14,384 bases of DNA from Candidatus Sulfotelmatobacter sp. (GCA_030044775.1 JASICF010000529.1:1-14384); one strand, 5' to 3'; shown: positions 7,136 to 13,816, counted from the stretch's first letter. The notes: generated by a model not told the origin, from the letters alone. Translations and numbers: made by a program.

Positions 7136-8520
7136 ACCCGTTGGAGCTTCAGCAGTATCTTGATTTCGCCTACATCGTCGCCGTTGTTCTCTTCATTCTT
7201 TCTCTCAAACTTCTGAGTTCGCCAGCCACTTCACGCTGGGGAGTGTTGGCGGGAGAGATTGGCGCCGCGCTGGCGGTCATCGTTACGCTCTTCAACCCCG
7301 AGTTGGTCCAATACAAGTGGATCATCATTACTTTGATCATCGGGGCGGGAGTGGGTGTTCCGCTGGGCTTGGTGCAGATGACTGCTGTGCCGCAGCGAAC
7401 TGCCCTGAGTCACGCCTTTGGCGCGCTTTCAGCGGCGATCATCGGTGTAGCCGAATATTATGTCGGCACTGCTCCGGTCACCCGCTTCGAAATGGGCGAG
7501 ATCGCGCTCGAAGTCATTATCGGATCGCTTACCTTTACCGGCAGCCTGATCGCGGCGGGAAAACTGCAGGAGATATTGCCGCAACGGCCGATCGTCTACA
7601 CAGGGCAGAATATCGTCAGCCTTTCGGTACTTGCCGGAGCTCTGGGACTGGCGGTTGCGCTGGTGGTGAATCCTGCGCAGACAATGCTGTTTCCGATCAT
7701 GGTGGTGGTCGCGTTGATTTTCGGCGTGTTGCTGGTCACTCCAATCGGCGGCGCAGACATGCCGACCGTGATCTCACTGCTCAATTCCTATGCAGGTTTC
7801 TCGGCCGCCCTGCTCGGTTTTGTCCTGAACAGCAAGGTGCTTGTTGTCGCGGGCGCGCTTGACGGATCCTCCGGTTTCATTCTCTCGGTGATCATGTGCA
7901 AGGCCATGAACCGCTCCTTTACCAACGTGATGTTCGGGGCGTTCGGGCAGGTGCAAGCTTCCGCTGGCGGCGCGAAAGAAGAACGAGTCGTGCGCAGCGC
8001 GACGCCTGAAGATGCGGCCGCAATTCTGGAAGCGGCCAGCAGGGTTGTGATCGTCCCCGGCTATGGCATGGCGGTAGCGCAGGCGCAGCACAAGGTTCGC
8101 GAACTTTACGACGTTCTTACGAAGAAGGGCGTCGATGTCCGCTTTGCCATCCATCCTGTCGCCAGACGAATGCCCGGCCACATGAACGTCTTGCTCGCCG
8201 AAGCGGATATTCCATATGAAAAGCTCATCGAGATGGATGAGATCAACGGTGATTTTCCGCAAACTGATGTTGCCCTCATCATCGGCGCGAACGATGTGAC
8301 CAATCCTGCCGCCCGCACCGACAAATCCAGCCCAATCTTCGGCATGCCGATACTCGACGTAGACAAAGCCCACACCGTCATGGTGATCAAGCGCAGCATG
8401 AACCCGGGCTTTGCCGGCATCGACAACCCTCTCTACTACCTCGACAACACGCTTATGCTTTTCGGCGACGCCAAGCAGTTTGTCACTTCGATTGTGAAGG
8501 AGTTGAGCGGCGGGCATTAG
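7132..8520 (+). CDS. pntB: NAD(P) transhydrogenase subunit beta
   Basis: A 462-aa subunit carrying the remaining membrane helices (domain II, about residues 1-265) and the NADP(H)-binding domain III (about 290-462). ATG 7132 lies in the ATGA overlap with pntAB. Length equals that of E. coli PntB. Domain III shows the fingerprint G310-Y-G-M-A-V-A-Q, the IHPVARRMPGHMNVLLAEA helix, the GANDVTNPAA loop (from residue 385) and KRSMNPGFAGIDN (from 420), all implicated in NADP binding. With pntAA and pntAB the complete complex is encoded. A hairpin AGCGGC (8506-8511) / GCCGCT (8520-8525) spans the stop codon but has no T-tract. In aerobes the complex mainly supplies NADPH. Confidence 0.97.
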   Translation: MNPLELQQYLDFAYIVAVVLFILSLKLLSSPATSRWGVLAGEIGAALAVIVTLFNPELVQYKWIIITLIIGAGVGVPLGLVQMTAVPQRTALSHAFGALSAAIIGVAEYYVGTAPVTRFEMGEIALEVIIGSLTFTGSLIAAGKLQEILPQRPIVYTGQNIVSLSVLAGALGLAVALVVNPAQTMLFPIMVVVALIFGVLLVTPIGGADMPTVISLLNSYAGFSAALLGFVLNSKVLVVAGALDGSSGFILSVIMCKAMNRSFTNVMFGAFGQVQASAGGAKEERVVRSATPEDAAAILEAASRVVIVPGYGMAVAQAQHKVRELYDVLTKKGVDVRFAIHPVARRMPGHMNVLLAEADIPYEKLIEMDEINGDFPQTDVALIIGANDVTNPAARTDKSSPIFGMPILDVDKAHTVMVIKRSMNPGFAGIDNPLYYLDNTLMLFGDAKQFVTSIVKELSGGH

Positions 8521-8533
8521 CCGCTGCAATCGA

Positions 8534-8573
8534 ATGATAGCGTGATATCACTCTTTGTGCTATCATGATATCA
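8534..8573 (+). promoter_or_regulatory. Autoregulated promoter/operator of toxin-antitoxin module
   Basis: ATGATAGC (8534-8541) and GCTATCAT (8559-8566) are perfect inverted arms. Nested with them are two copies of the palindrome TGATATCA (8543-8550 and 8566-8573), the first extended to GTGATATCAC. An extended -10, TGC-TATCAT (8558-8566), lies inside. No good -35 is seen. Palindromes around the promoter fit repression by the ribbon-helix-helix antitoxin encoded 20 bases downstream, as known for FitAB/VapBC systems. Confidence 0.65.
8540..8549. repeat. Left copy of 10-bp direct repeat flanking the TA module
   Basis: GCGTGATATC here is repeated exactly at 9276-9285. The two copies enclose the antitoxin and toxin genes. 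This copy is also part of the operator. Confidence 0.55.
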
Positions 8574-8593
8574 GGTCTCTGGGAGTTGGATAG

Positions 8594-8839
8594 ATGGCTC
8601 AGCTACTGGTACGCAACATCGAGAATGCCGTCAAAGTGCGGTTGCAGCGCCGTGCCAAGCGCAACGGACACAGTGTAGAAGAAGAGGTCCGCGATATTCT
8701 TCGAGCGGCAGTAAATAAGGAAGACGTTCCGTCTTGTGGCCTTGGAACAGAACTAGCCGCACTTTTTCCGAAGGCTGGACCGGACTTTAAGATCGAAAAC
8801 CTCCATATCGAGATCAAGCCTCCCAATTTTGAGGAATGA
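8594..8839 (+). CDS. FitA-type ribbon-helix-helix antitoxin
   Basis: An 81-aa antitoxin. ATG 8594 has GGGAG (8581-8585) eight bases upstream. The N-terminal MAQLLVRNIENAVKVRL gives the beta strand and first helix, and RAKRNGHSVEEEVRDILRAAV gives the second helix of a ribbon-helix-helix fold (about residues 2-41), the FitA/VapB pattern. The C-terminal part (about 45-81), with an acidic NLHIEIKPPNFEE end, should wrap the toxin active site. It should dimerise, bind the palindromes at 8534-8573 and repress the operon. Its stop overlaps the toxin start in ATGA (8836-8839), so the two are translationally coupled. Confidence 0.9.
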   Translation: MAQLLVRNIENAVKVRLQRRAKRNGHSVEEEVRDILRAAVNKEDVPSCGLGTELAALFPKAGPDFKIENLHIEIKPPNFEE

Positions 8840-9252
8840 TCATCCTCGACAGCAACGTAGTTTCCGAAATAATGCGTCCCCAGCCGGAGACGAGAGTAAT
8901 CGCCTGGCTCGACCGCCAGCCGCGCCAATCTGTCTGGGTAACGACGATCACGATCTTGGAAGTGCGCTTTGGCTTGCTTACCATGCCTGCCGGAAAACGG
9001 CGCGACGCCTACACACAAGGCTTCGAGAACATCCTGGACAGACTTGACCGACGGATCGCTTCGTTCGATTTGGGGGCTGCCCAGCACGCAAGCGATCTGA
9101 TGGCTTCGCGGAAACTAAAAGGCATTCCGCGGGAAGATCGCGACACGATGATCGCAGGAATCGTTCTGGCGAATCATGCGACGTTAGCTACTCGCAATAC
9201 GTCTCACTTTGACGACCTGTCGTCGCCGTTGATTAATCCATGGACGGCGTAG
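8836..9252 (+). CDS. FitB/VapC-type PIN-domain toxin
   Basis: A 138-aa PIN-domain ribonuclease toxin, usual length for FitB. Expected acidic residues are present at D5 (MIILDSNVVSE), E42 (TITILEVRFGL) and D103 (PREDRDTMIAGI), which bind Mg2+. The fourth acidic position is less clear: the segment ATRNTSHFDDL has N121 and H124 where many relatives have an Asp nearby, with D126/D127 just after. VapC toxins cut tRNA or rRNA; the target here cannot be read from sequence. The C-terminal PLINPWTA is typical of the FitB group. Translation is coupled to the antitoxin. The stop codon lies in a 16-base palindrome. Confidence 0.9.
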   Translation: MIILDSNVVSEIMRPQPETRVIAWLDRQPRQSVWVTTITILEVRFGLLTMPAGKRRDAYTQGFENILDRLDRRIASFDLGAAQHASDLMASRKLKGIPREDRDTMIAGIVLANHATLATRNTSHFDDLSSPLINPWTA

Positions 9253-9266
9253 CAGACAAGTCTGCT
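9251..9266 (+). repeat. Palindrome at the toxin stop codon
   Basis: AGCAGAC-AA-GTCTGCT is a perfect inverted repeat starting inside the toxin TAG. As RNA it would form a 6-bp stem with a CAAG loop. No T-tract follows, so it is not a classic terminator. The rest of the gap to 9383 shows no other clear element. Confidence 0.5.
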
Positions 9267-9275
9267 GAACGGACC

Positions 9276-9285
9276 GCGTGATATC
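9276..9285. repeat. Right copy of 10-bp direct repeat flanking the TA module
   Basis: Exact match to GCGTGATATC at 8540-8549, 24 bases past the toxin stop. It may be a secondary operator or a footprint of module insertion. Confidence 0.55.
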
Positions 9286-9383
9286 CTGATAGTTCCAGCT
9301 GCGTGCCGTTCCACGGAATACTCCGCAGTTCTGAAGCTTCCCCGAAGAGGCCCACAAGAAACTTAAGACGAGATTAAGAGATC

Positions 9384-11033
9384 ATGCTTTCAGTCAGTAA
9401 TGTTTCCATGCGCTACGGCGCAAAAATTCTGTTCGACGAAGTCACCGCGACATTTTCACCCGGCCGCCGTTACGGGCTCACTGGTCCGAACGGCGCGGGT
9501 AAGTCGACATTTATGAAGTTGCTCAGCGGCGAGCTCGATCCACAAAAGGGAACGGTCGTGCGGCCGCGCAAAATCGGGGTTCTAAGCCAGGATCAGTTCG
9601 CCTTTGACGCCTACACCGCGATTGATACTGTCATCATGGGCAACCAGCGGCTCTGGGCTGCCATGCACGAGCGTGATGCCATTTATGCCAAGCATGACAT
9701 GAGTGATGAAGACGGCATGAAGCTCGGCGAACTCGAAGGCATTGTCGGCGAAGAGGACGGCTACACGGCCGAGAGCGACGCCGCGGTTCTACTCGACGGC
9801 TTGGACATCTTGGAAGAGCTTCACGCGCGAAAAATGAGCGAACTGCAGGGTGGGCAGAAAGTCCGCGTGCTATTAGCTCAAGCTCTATTCGGCCATCCTC
9901 AAGCTCTGCTGCTCGACGAACCGACGAACAATCTCGATCTCGACTCCATCCACTGGCTGCAGGGATTTCTCAATACGTATGACGGCGTAGTCATTGCGAT
10001 CTCGCACGACCGGCATTTTCTGAACAGCGTCTGCACTCACATCGCCGACATCGACTACGAAACCATCATCACTTACACCGGTTCCTACGACGAAATGGTT
10101 CTCGCGAAAACCCAGGTGCGGTCGCAGATCGAATCACAGAACGCGCAGCGCGAGAAAAAAATTGCTCAGTTGAATGAATTCATCGCCAGATTTGCCGCCG
10201 GCACGCGCTCCAGCCAGGTGCAATCGCGCCGCAAAGAAGTCGAGCGTTTGCAAGTCACGGAACTTGCTAAATCGAATATTCAGCGCCCGTTCATCAAATT
10301 CGAGCAGAAACGGCCGTCAGGAAAACACATTCTGGAAATCGAGCATCTTGGCAAAGCGTACGGCGACAACGACGGCAACGGCGAGAACAAAGTTATTCGC
10401 GATTTTACTGCCAGCATCACGCGCGGCGAAAAGATCGCGCTGATGGGCCGCAACGGGGCGGGGAAGACCACGCTGGTGAATGCTCTGCTTGCGAATTCTC
10501 CTACCATTCCCGAAGCCGAGCTGCGCAAGACCAGCGGCTACGACGGTCCCTTTGTCGATTCCGGCAAAGTTATTTGGGGGCACGAAGCTGCTGTCGGATA
10601 TTTCGCCCAGGATCATCGCGCGCTGATCGAAGGCGGCATGACCGTGCTCGACTGGCTGCATCAGTGGAATCCGGCCGCAGTCGGCGAAGAAATTCGTGGC
10701 TTGCTTGGTCAAATGCTTTTTCAAAAAGAAGAAGCGACGAAATCGACGAGCGTTCTTTCCGGCGGCGAAGCGGCGCGTCTGCTCTTCTGCAAGCTGATGC
10801 TGCAAAAGCCGAACGTGCTCGTGCTCGACGAACCCACCAACCACCTCGATCTCGAGGCCATCAACGCGCTCAACATCGCTCTGCAGCGCTATCAGGGCAC
10901 GGTGTTTCTGGTCAGTCACGATCATGATCTGATCGACGAAGTCGCCACTCGCATCTGGCACTTCGAGAAAGACCACACCATCGCCGACTTCAAAGGGAAC
11001 TACGAGGAATACCAGGCAGCCGCGATAGCCTAG
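9384..11033 (+). CDS. ybiT: ABC-F family ATPase, YbiT-type
   Basis: A 549-aa soluble protein with two ABC domains and no membrane helices. ABC-F proteins bind the ribosomal E site and modulate translation. Domain 1 has Walker A GPNGAGKST (34-42), signature LQGGQ (154-158, Gln instead of Ser) and Walker B with D178/E179 (LLLDEPTNN). The charged helical linker (about 225-300) includes KTQVRSQIESQ and KEVERLQ. Domain 2 has Walker A GRNGAGKTT (355-363), LSGGE (458-462) and D482/E483 (VLVLDEPTNHLD). DQFAFDAYTAIDTVIMG and CTHIADIDYE match E. coli YbiT closely from memory; YbiT is about 530 aa, and the extra length here is largely an insert near residues 370-392 (after Walker A2). A weak AAGAG precedes ATG 9384. 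Its stop codon overlaps that of the convergent moaD-like gene. Confidence 0.94.
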   Translation: MLSVSNVSMRYGAKILFDEVTATFSPGRRYGLTGPNGAGKSTFMKLLSGELDPQKGTVVRPRKIGVLSQDQFAFDAYTAIDTVIMGNQRLWAAMHERDAIYAKHDMSDEDGMKLGELEGIVGEEDGYTAESDAAVLLDGLDILEELHARKMSELQGGQKVRVLLAQALFGHPQALLLDEPTNNLDLDSIHWLQGFLNTYDGVVIAISHDRHFLNSVCTHIADIDYETIITYTGSYDEMVLAKTQVRSQIESQNAQREKKIAQLNEFIARFAAGTRSSQVQSRRKEVERLQVTELAKSNIQRPFIKFEQKRPSGKHILEIEHLGKAYGDNDGNGENKVIRDFTASITRGEKIALMGRNGAGKTTLVNALLANSPTIPEAELRKTSGYDGPFVDSGKVIWGHEAAVGYFAQDHRALIEGGMTVLDWLHQWNPAAVGEEIRGLLGQMLFQKEEATKSTSVLSGGEAARLLFCKLMLQKPNVLVLDEPTNHLDLEAINALNIALQRYQGTVFLVSHDHDLIDEVATRIWHFEKDHTIADFKGNYEEYQAAAIA

Positions 11034-11341
11034 AGTTCAGCCGGGATCGAAGTATTCGCACTCGATTTGCCGCCGCTCACAGCCGGTACAATTGAGATTA
11101 CTGAGTCCGACGAAACCGGTGTCGCCAGTCCGCCTGTATACCGAATGTTCTCCTCGCCGACAAAGATGCTGATATGTTGGCGTACTTCTCCCTGTTCAGT
11201 CACGACACGGTCCCGCATGCCGGGACATGTTATCCAAAGCGCTCCCAAGGCCGAATTCAAATTCGCAGGCGGATGCTCAATCTCGATCTGACTTCGGCCG
11301 CCGGCGAATTCTCGTAACGCACCCGGAATCTGAAATCGCAC
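11030..11341 (-). CDS. MoaD/ThiS-like ubiquitin-fold protein with C-terminal extension
   Basis: A 103-aa beta-grasp protein. GTG at 11341-11339 is chosen because MRFQIPGALREFAGG is the normal start of the family and AGAGG lies upstream. The frame is open further upstream, but that part overlaps the kinase gene in another frame. Family features are the EFAGG turn, the helix ANLNSALGALWITCPGMRDRVV, ISIFVGEENIRYTGGL and VSSDSVISIVPAVSGG. Active sulfur carriers end in Gly-Gly; here GG is at 90-91 and 12 residues (KSSANTSIPAEL) follow. It would need proteolysis to be thiocarboxylated, or it is not a carrier. The gene begins seven bases after the kinase stop, so the two form an operon. No MoaE or other cofactor-synthesis gene is nearby. 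Confidence 0.85.
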   Translation of the reverse strand: MRFQIPGALREFAGGRSQIEIEHPPANLNSALGALWITCPGMRDRVVTEQGEVRQHISIFVGEENIRYTGGLATPVSSDSVISIVPAVSGGKSSANTSIPAEL

Positions 11342-11348
11342 AGTTGAT

Positions 11349-13475
11349 CTACCTCTTTTTTCTTGTCTGACTTCTTGTCTGACTTGGTGCGGATGACTTG
11401 CTCCTGGTTTCAGACCTCGACGATGAAGGCATCCGCGGAGCCGTCGGCCCTGCTGAAGTTCCTCCAACCACCGCGGCGCGAATACACACGATCGACGGGA
11501 ACCCGTCCACGACTTTCTCCCACGACCTTCCCTCGTCAAGCGAAGCGAAAAGCTGTCCGCTGCGTGTACCAAAGTAGATTCCAGCGGGATCGAGCGCATC
11601 GCTAACCAGCGCATCTCGCAAGACCGTTTCGTAGGCGCCCTTCTGCGGCAGGCCACGCAGCAGCGGTTCCCAAGACGCGCCGGCGTTGCGGGTTCGGTAG
11701 ACCCGCAACCGGCCTTCGCAAGCGCAGCGAAACTCGTCAGATTCCACCGGAACTACATAAACCCAATCCGGCCTCGCGGGATGCACCAGAACGGCAAATC
11801 CAAAATCGGAGGGTATTCCATTCGCAATATCCACCCACGTCTCCGCGTAGTCGTCGGATCGATAGATCCCCCAGTGATTTTGCAGAAACAGGCGTTCCGG
11901 ATGAGCCGGATGCATGGTGATTTTGTGGACACACTGTCCAAACTCCGGATAGTGATTCGGCATGAACGTGGCGCGAACGCCATTATTCCGGGCTGTCCAC
12001 GTCTCTCCATGGTCGTCGGTACGGTAAACTCCACCCGACGAAATAGCAACGTACATCCGTTGATTGTTCGAAGGATCCAGCACAATAGTGTGCAAGGCCA
12101 GGCCCCCGTTGCTTGGCAACCAGCGCGGGCGATGCGGATGGTCGAACAGACCTCGGTTTAATGTCCATGTCTCTCCGGCATCGATGCTCTCAAAAAGTGC
12201 TGCCGGTTCCACTCCGCAGTAGAGCACATCGGGTTGCTCGCGAGGGCCAAGTGTGATTTGCCAGATGTTCTTGAGAGAAACGCCCGTCTCTGCCGGAAAC
12301 CGGACCGGCGCCTGTTGCGGATTGCTCCAGCTCTTTCCGAAATCATCGCTCGAGCGCAGAAACGTTCCCCAATAGCTTTGCGTAGAAGCCCAAATGCGAT
12401 GCCGCCCTTCGCGGCAGTCGTAGGCCAGGGCGTAAACGTTGTGTCCATGGAAATAAGGTCCGCCGACCTCCCAGCGCCGTCGTTGTGTATTGGAGCGAAG
12501 AACAAACGCTCCCTTCGTCGTTCCCACCAGCAGTAGAAAGTCTCCTTTTTTGACCGACGCATGGCGCACGCTGTGCAGAACGGTTCTCGGCGGGCCGCCT
12601 GGGTCTGGGCTTGGTGTCGGCGAGACGATCGCTGCCGATTGCACCGCCTCCAGCGCAGCTTGAATTTCACTGGCGCGCTGATAGCGCTGCGACGGTTCCT
12701 TTGCCATACACCGCTGAATGATTGCCCACAATCCCGGAGGCACGGGAGGTCCAAGCGCTGTGGGTATTTCGCGCATGATGGCCGAACTGATCTCAAATCC
12801 CGTGCGTCCCTGAAAAGGCAAATGTCCGCTCGCGGTCTCATAGAGGACAATCCCCAACGCCCACAAATCGCTCCGATGATCAGCCGGTTCGCCGCGCAGG
12901 GTTTCCGGGGCCATATAAGGCAAAGTGCCGCTGACACTGGAGACATTCTCGAGGCTGGCCAATGACCGCGTCGGACCTTCGAAGAGTCCTCCTCCCAGTT
13001 GTTTGGCGAGACCAAAATCCAGAACCTTCGCCAGGCCGTCGGAAGTGATGACGATGTTTGCGGTCTTCAGGTCGCGATGAACAATCCCGCGGTCGTGTGC
13101 TCGCGCCAGGGCACTGGCGATCTGCGCGCCATAACGCAAGACAGACTCTGGAGCCAGGCCGACTTGCGCGCTCATCTCGCGCAGCGTCTTGCCTGTCAGC
13201 AGCTCCATGACAATGTAGAGCTCGCCCTCAGTTTCACCAATTTCGTAGATCGTACAGATGTTTGGATGAGCGAGCGAAGAAGAGGCTCGCGCCTCTTGCA
13301 ACAGACTCTTGCTGCCGGATGGATCGATTTGCGAGCCCTTACGTACAACCTTCACGGCGACATCGCGATGTAAAACCTCGTCATAAGCGCGATAAACCGC
13401 ACCCATTCCGCCTTCGCCAATCTTGGCGACAACACGGCAATGACCAAGCATTTGACCGATCAGGTCGGGTTGCAT
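11349..13475 (-). CDS. Ser/Thr protein kinase fused to Asp-box (BNR) beta-propeller
   Basis: A 708-aa protein from ATG 13475, chosen because MQPDLIGQMLGHCRVVAKIGEGG is the usual start of acidobacterial kinases; a TTG at 13517 would add 14 residues. The Hanks-type kinase spans about 10-275: glycine loop GEGGMG (20-25), lysine K42 (VAVKVV), helix-C E61, HRDLKTAN with catalytic D135, DFG 153-155, APE 189-191. All catalytic residues are present. A Pro-rich linker (about 285-300) leads directly into a propeller (about 310-670) with six Asp-boxes: SDDFGKSW 376, SIDAGETW 430, TDDHGETW 486, SDDYAETW 540, TRNAGASW 595, SLDEGRSW 645. No transmembrane segment is seen, so it should be cytoplasmic. The last ~38 residues are Ser/Arg/Lys-rich. 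The substrate is unknown. Confidence 0.93.
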   Translation of the reverse strand: MQPDLIGQMLGHCRVVAKIGEGGMGAVYRAYDEVLHRDVAVKVVRKGSQIDPSGSKSLLQEARASSSLAHPNICTIYEIGETEGELYIVMELLTGKTLREMSAQVGLAPESVLRYGAQIASALARAHDRGIVHRDLKTANIVITSDGLAKVLDFGLAKQLGGGLFEGPTRSLASLENVSSVSGTLPYMAPETLRGEPADHRSDLWALGIVLYETASGHLPFQGRTGFEISSAIMREIPTALGPPVPPGLWAIIQRCMAKEPSQRYQRASEIQAALEAVQSAAIVSPTPSPDPGGPPRTVLHSVRHASVKKGDFLLLVGTTKGAFVLRSNTQRRRWEVGGPYFHGHNVYALAYDCREGRHRIWASTQSYWGTFLRSSDDFGKSWSNPQQAPVRFPAETGVSLKNIWQITLGPREQPDVLYCGVEPAALFESIDAGETWTLNRGLFDHPHRPRWLPSNGGLALHTIVLDPSNNQRMYVAISSGGVYRTDDHGETWTARNNGVRATFMPNHYPEFGQCVHKITMHPAHPERLFLQNHWGIYRSDDYAETWVDIANGIPSDFGFAVLVHPARPDWVYVVPVESDEFRCACEGRLRVYRTRNAGASWEPLLRGLPQKGAYETVLRDALVSDALDPAGIYFGTRSGQLFASLDEGRSWEKVVDGFPSIVCIRAAVVGGTSAGPTAPRMPSSSRSETRSKSSAPSQTRSQTRKKR
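11362..11385. repeat. Exact tandem duplication, 2 x 12 bp, in kinase gene tail
   Basis: CTTGTCTGACTT occurs twice head to tail (11362-11373, 11374-11385). It lies in the last codons of the kinase-propeller gene and adds four residues in frame (the SQTR repeat near the C-terminus). It looks like a slippage event in a part of the protein under little constraint. Confidence 0.85.
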
Positions 13476-13483
13476 AAGTAGCA

Positions 13484-13513
13484 ATGCTAGGCTGCGATTT
13501 GCGCGAACGTCAA
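13484..13513 (-). promoter_or_regulatory. Promoter candidate for kinase-moaD-like operon
   Basis: On the minus strand TTGACG (13513-13508) lies 18 bases before TAGCAT (13489-13484). The predicted start falls one or two bases before ATG 13475, so the mRNA would be nearly leaderless. That agrees with the lack of a Shine-Dalgarno sequence before this ATG. Confidence 0.4.
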
Positions 13514-13604
13514 TCAACGGCAGGATCTTGGCATTGGATCCGTCTGATTTCCTGGGGATTGACGCGAGTAATCTCAGCCGATAGAGAACTTTTCAGAAAG
13601 GAAG

Positions 13605-13736
13605 ATGAACGCTCCAATCATCCACCGATTGCCCCATGAATGTAAGGAAGAATTATGCAACGCAGGTTTGAGAAGCGAGCTGCGCGACCGGCAACGCAAA
13701 AGGGGCACCCGAGGCAAACCTCAGCTACCTTGCTAG
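13605..13736 (+). CDS. Possible small protein, 43 aa, unrecognised
   Basis: ATG 13605 is preceded by AAGGA (13598-13602) at only two bases, which is closer than normal, and by a promoter-like TTGACG (13559-13564) N17 TAGAGA (13582-13587). The predicted peptide starts MNAPIIHRLPHECKEELCNAG, has two Cys and one His near its start, then a basic stretch LRDRQRKRGTRGK and ends QLPC. I do not recognise it. Its 3' end overlaps the inverted-repeat structure at 13702. It could be chance. Confidence 0.2.
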   Translation: MNAPIIHRLPHECKEELCNAGLRSELRDRQRKRGTRGKPQLPC

Positions 13737-13761
13737 CTGCAGCATAGTCCGGCCGTGCCCC
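13702..13761 (-). promoter_or_regulatory. Branched inverted-repeat (possible structured RNA or terminator)
   Basis: Perfect 7-bp outer arms GGGGCAC (13702-13708) and GTGCCCC (13755-13761) enclose two hairpins: GAGG-CAAA-CCTC (13711-13722) and AGCTA-CCTTGC-TAGCT (13723-13738). On the minus strand the outer stem is followed by TTTT, as in a terminator; the plus strand would give the same fold without it. I do not match it to a known riboswitch. Confidence 0.4.
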
Positions 13762-13792
13762 AAACAGCCCGTACAGGCAGAAGGCAATCTAC

Positions 13793-13816
13793 GCTTCGTT
13801 CGAGATCGAACAAAGC
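13793..13816. promoter_or_regulatory. Long dyad, operator-like
   Basis: GCTT-C-GTTCGA and TCGAAC-A-AAGC form a nearly perfect 24-base inverted repeat (one mismatched pair, two-base... centre GA) with the core GTTCGAGATCGAAC (13798-13811). The loop is too short for an RNA hairpin, so a protein-binding site is more likely. It lies between divergent genes, 220 bases before the MerR-type gene. Confidence 0.4.

Noticed and set aside
7774..8529. 251-codon minus-strand ORF opposite pntB
   Set aside because: Antisense shadow of a highly conserved gene, His/Arg-rich.
11342..11656. Upstream extension of the moaD-like frame (105 more codons on the minus strand)
   Set aside because: It overlaps the propeller coding sequence in another frame, has Arg-rich non-protein-like composition, and family alignment starts at GTG 11341.
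12158..13015. 285-codon minus-strand ORF inside the kinase gene
   Set aside because: Shadow frame of the kinase-propeller gene, Arg/Cys-rich with no domain.
13702..13761. tRNA at the GGGGCAC/GTGCCCC stem
   Set aside because: Only 60 bases between the ends, no proper T-arm with a 7-nt loop, no anticodon arm and no CCA; the fold is something else.
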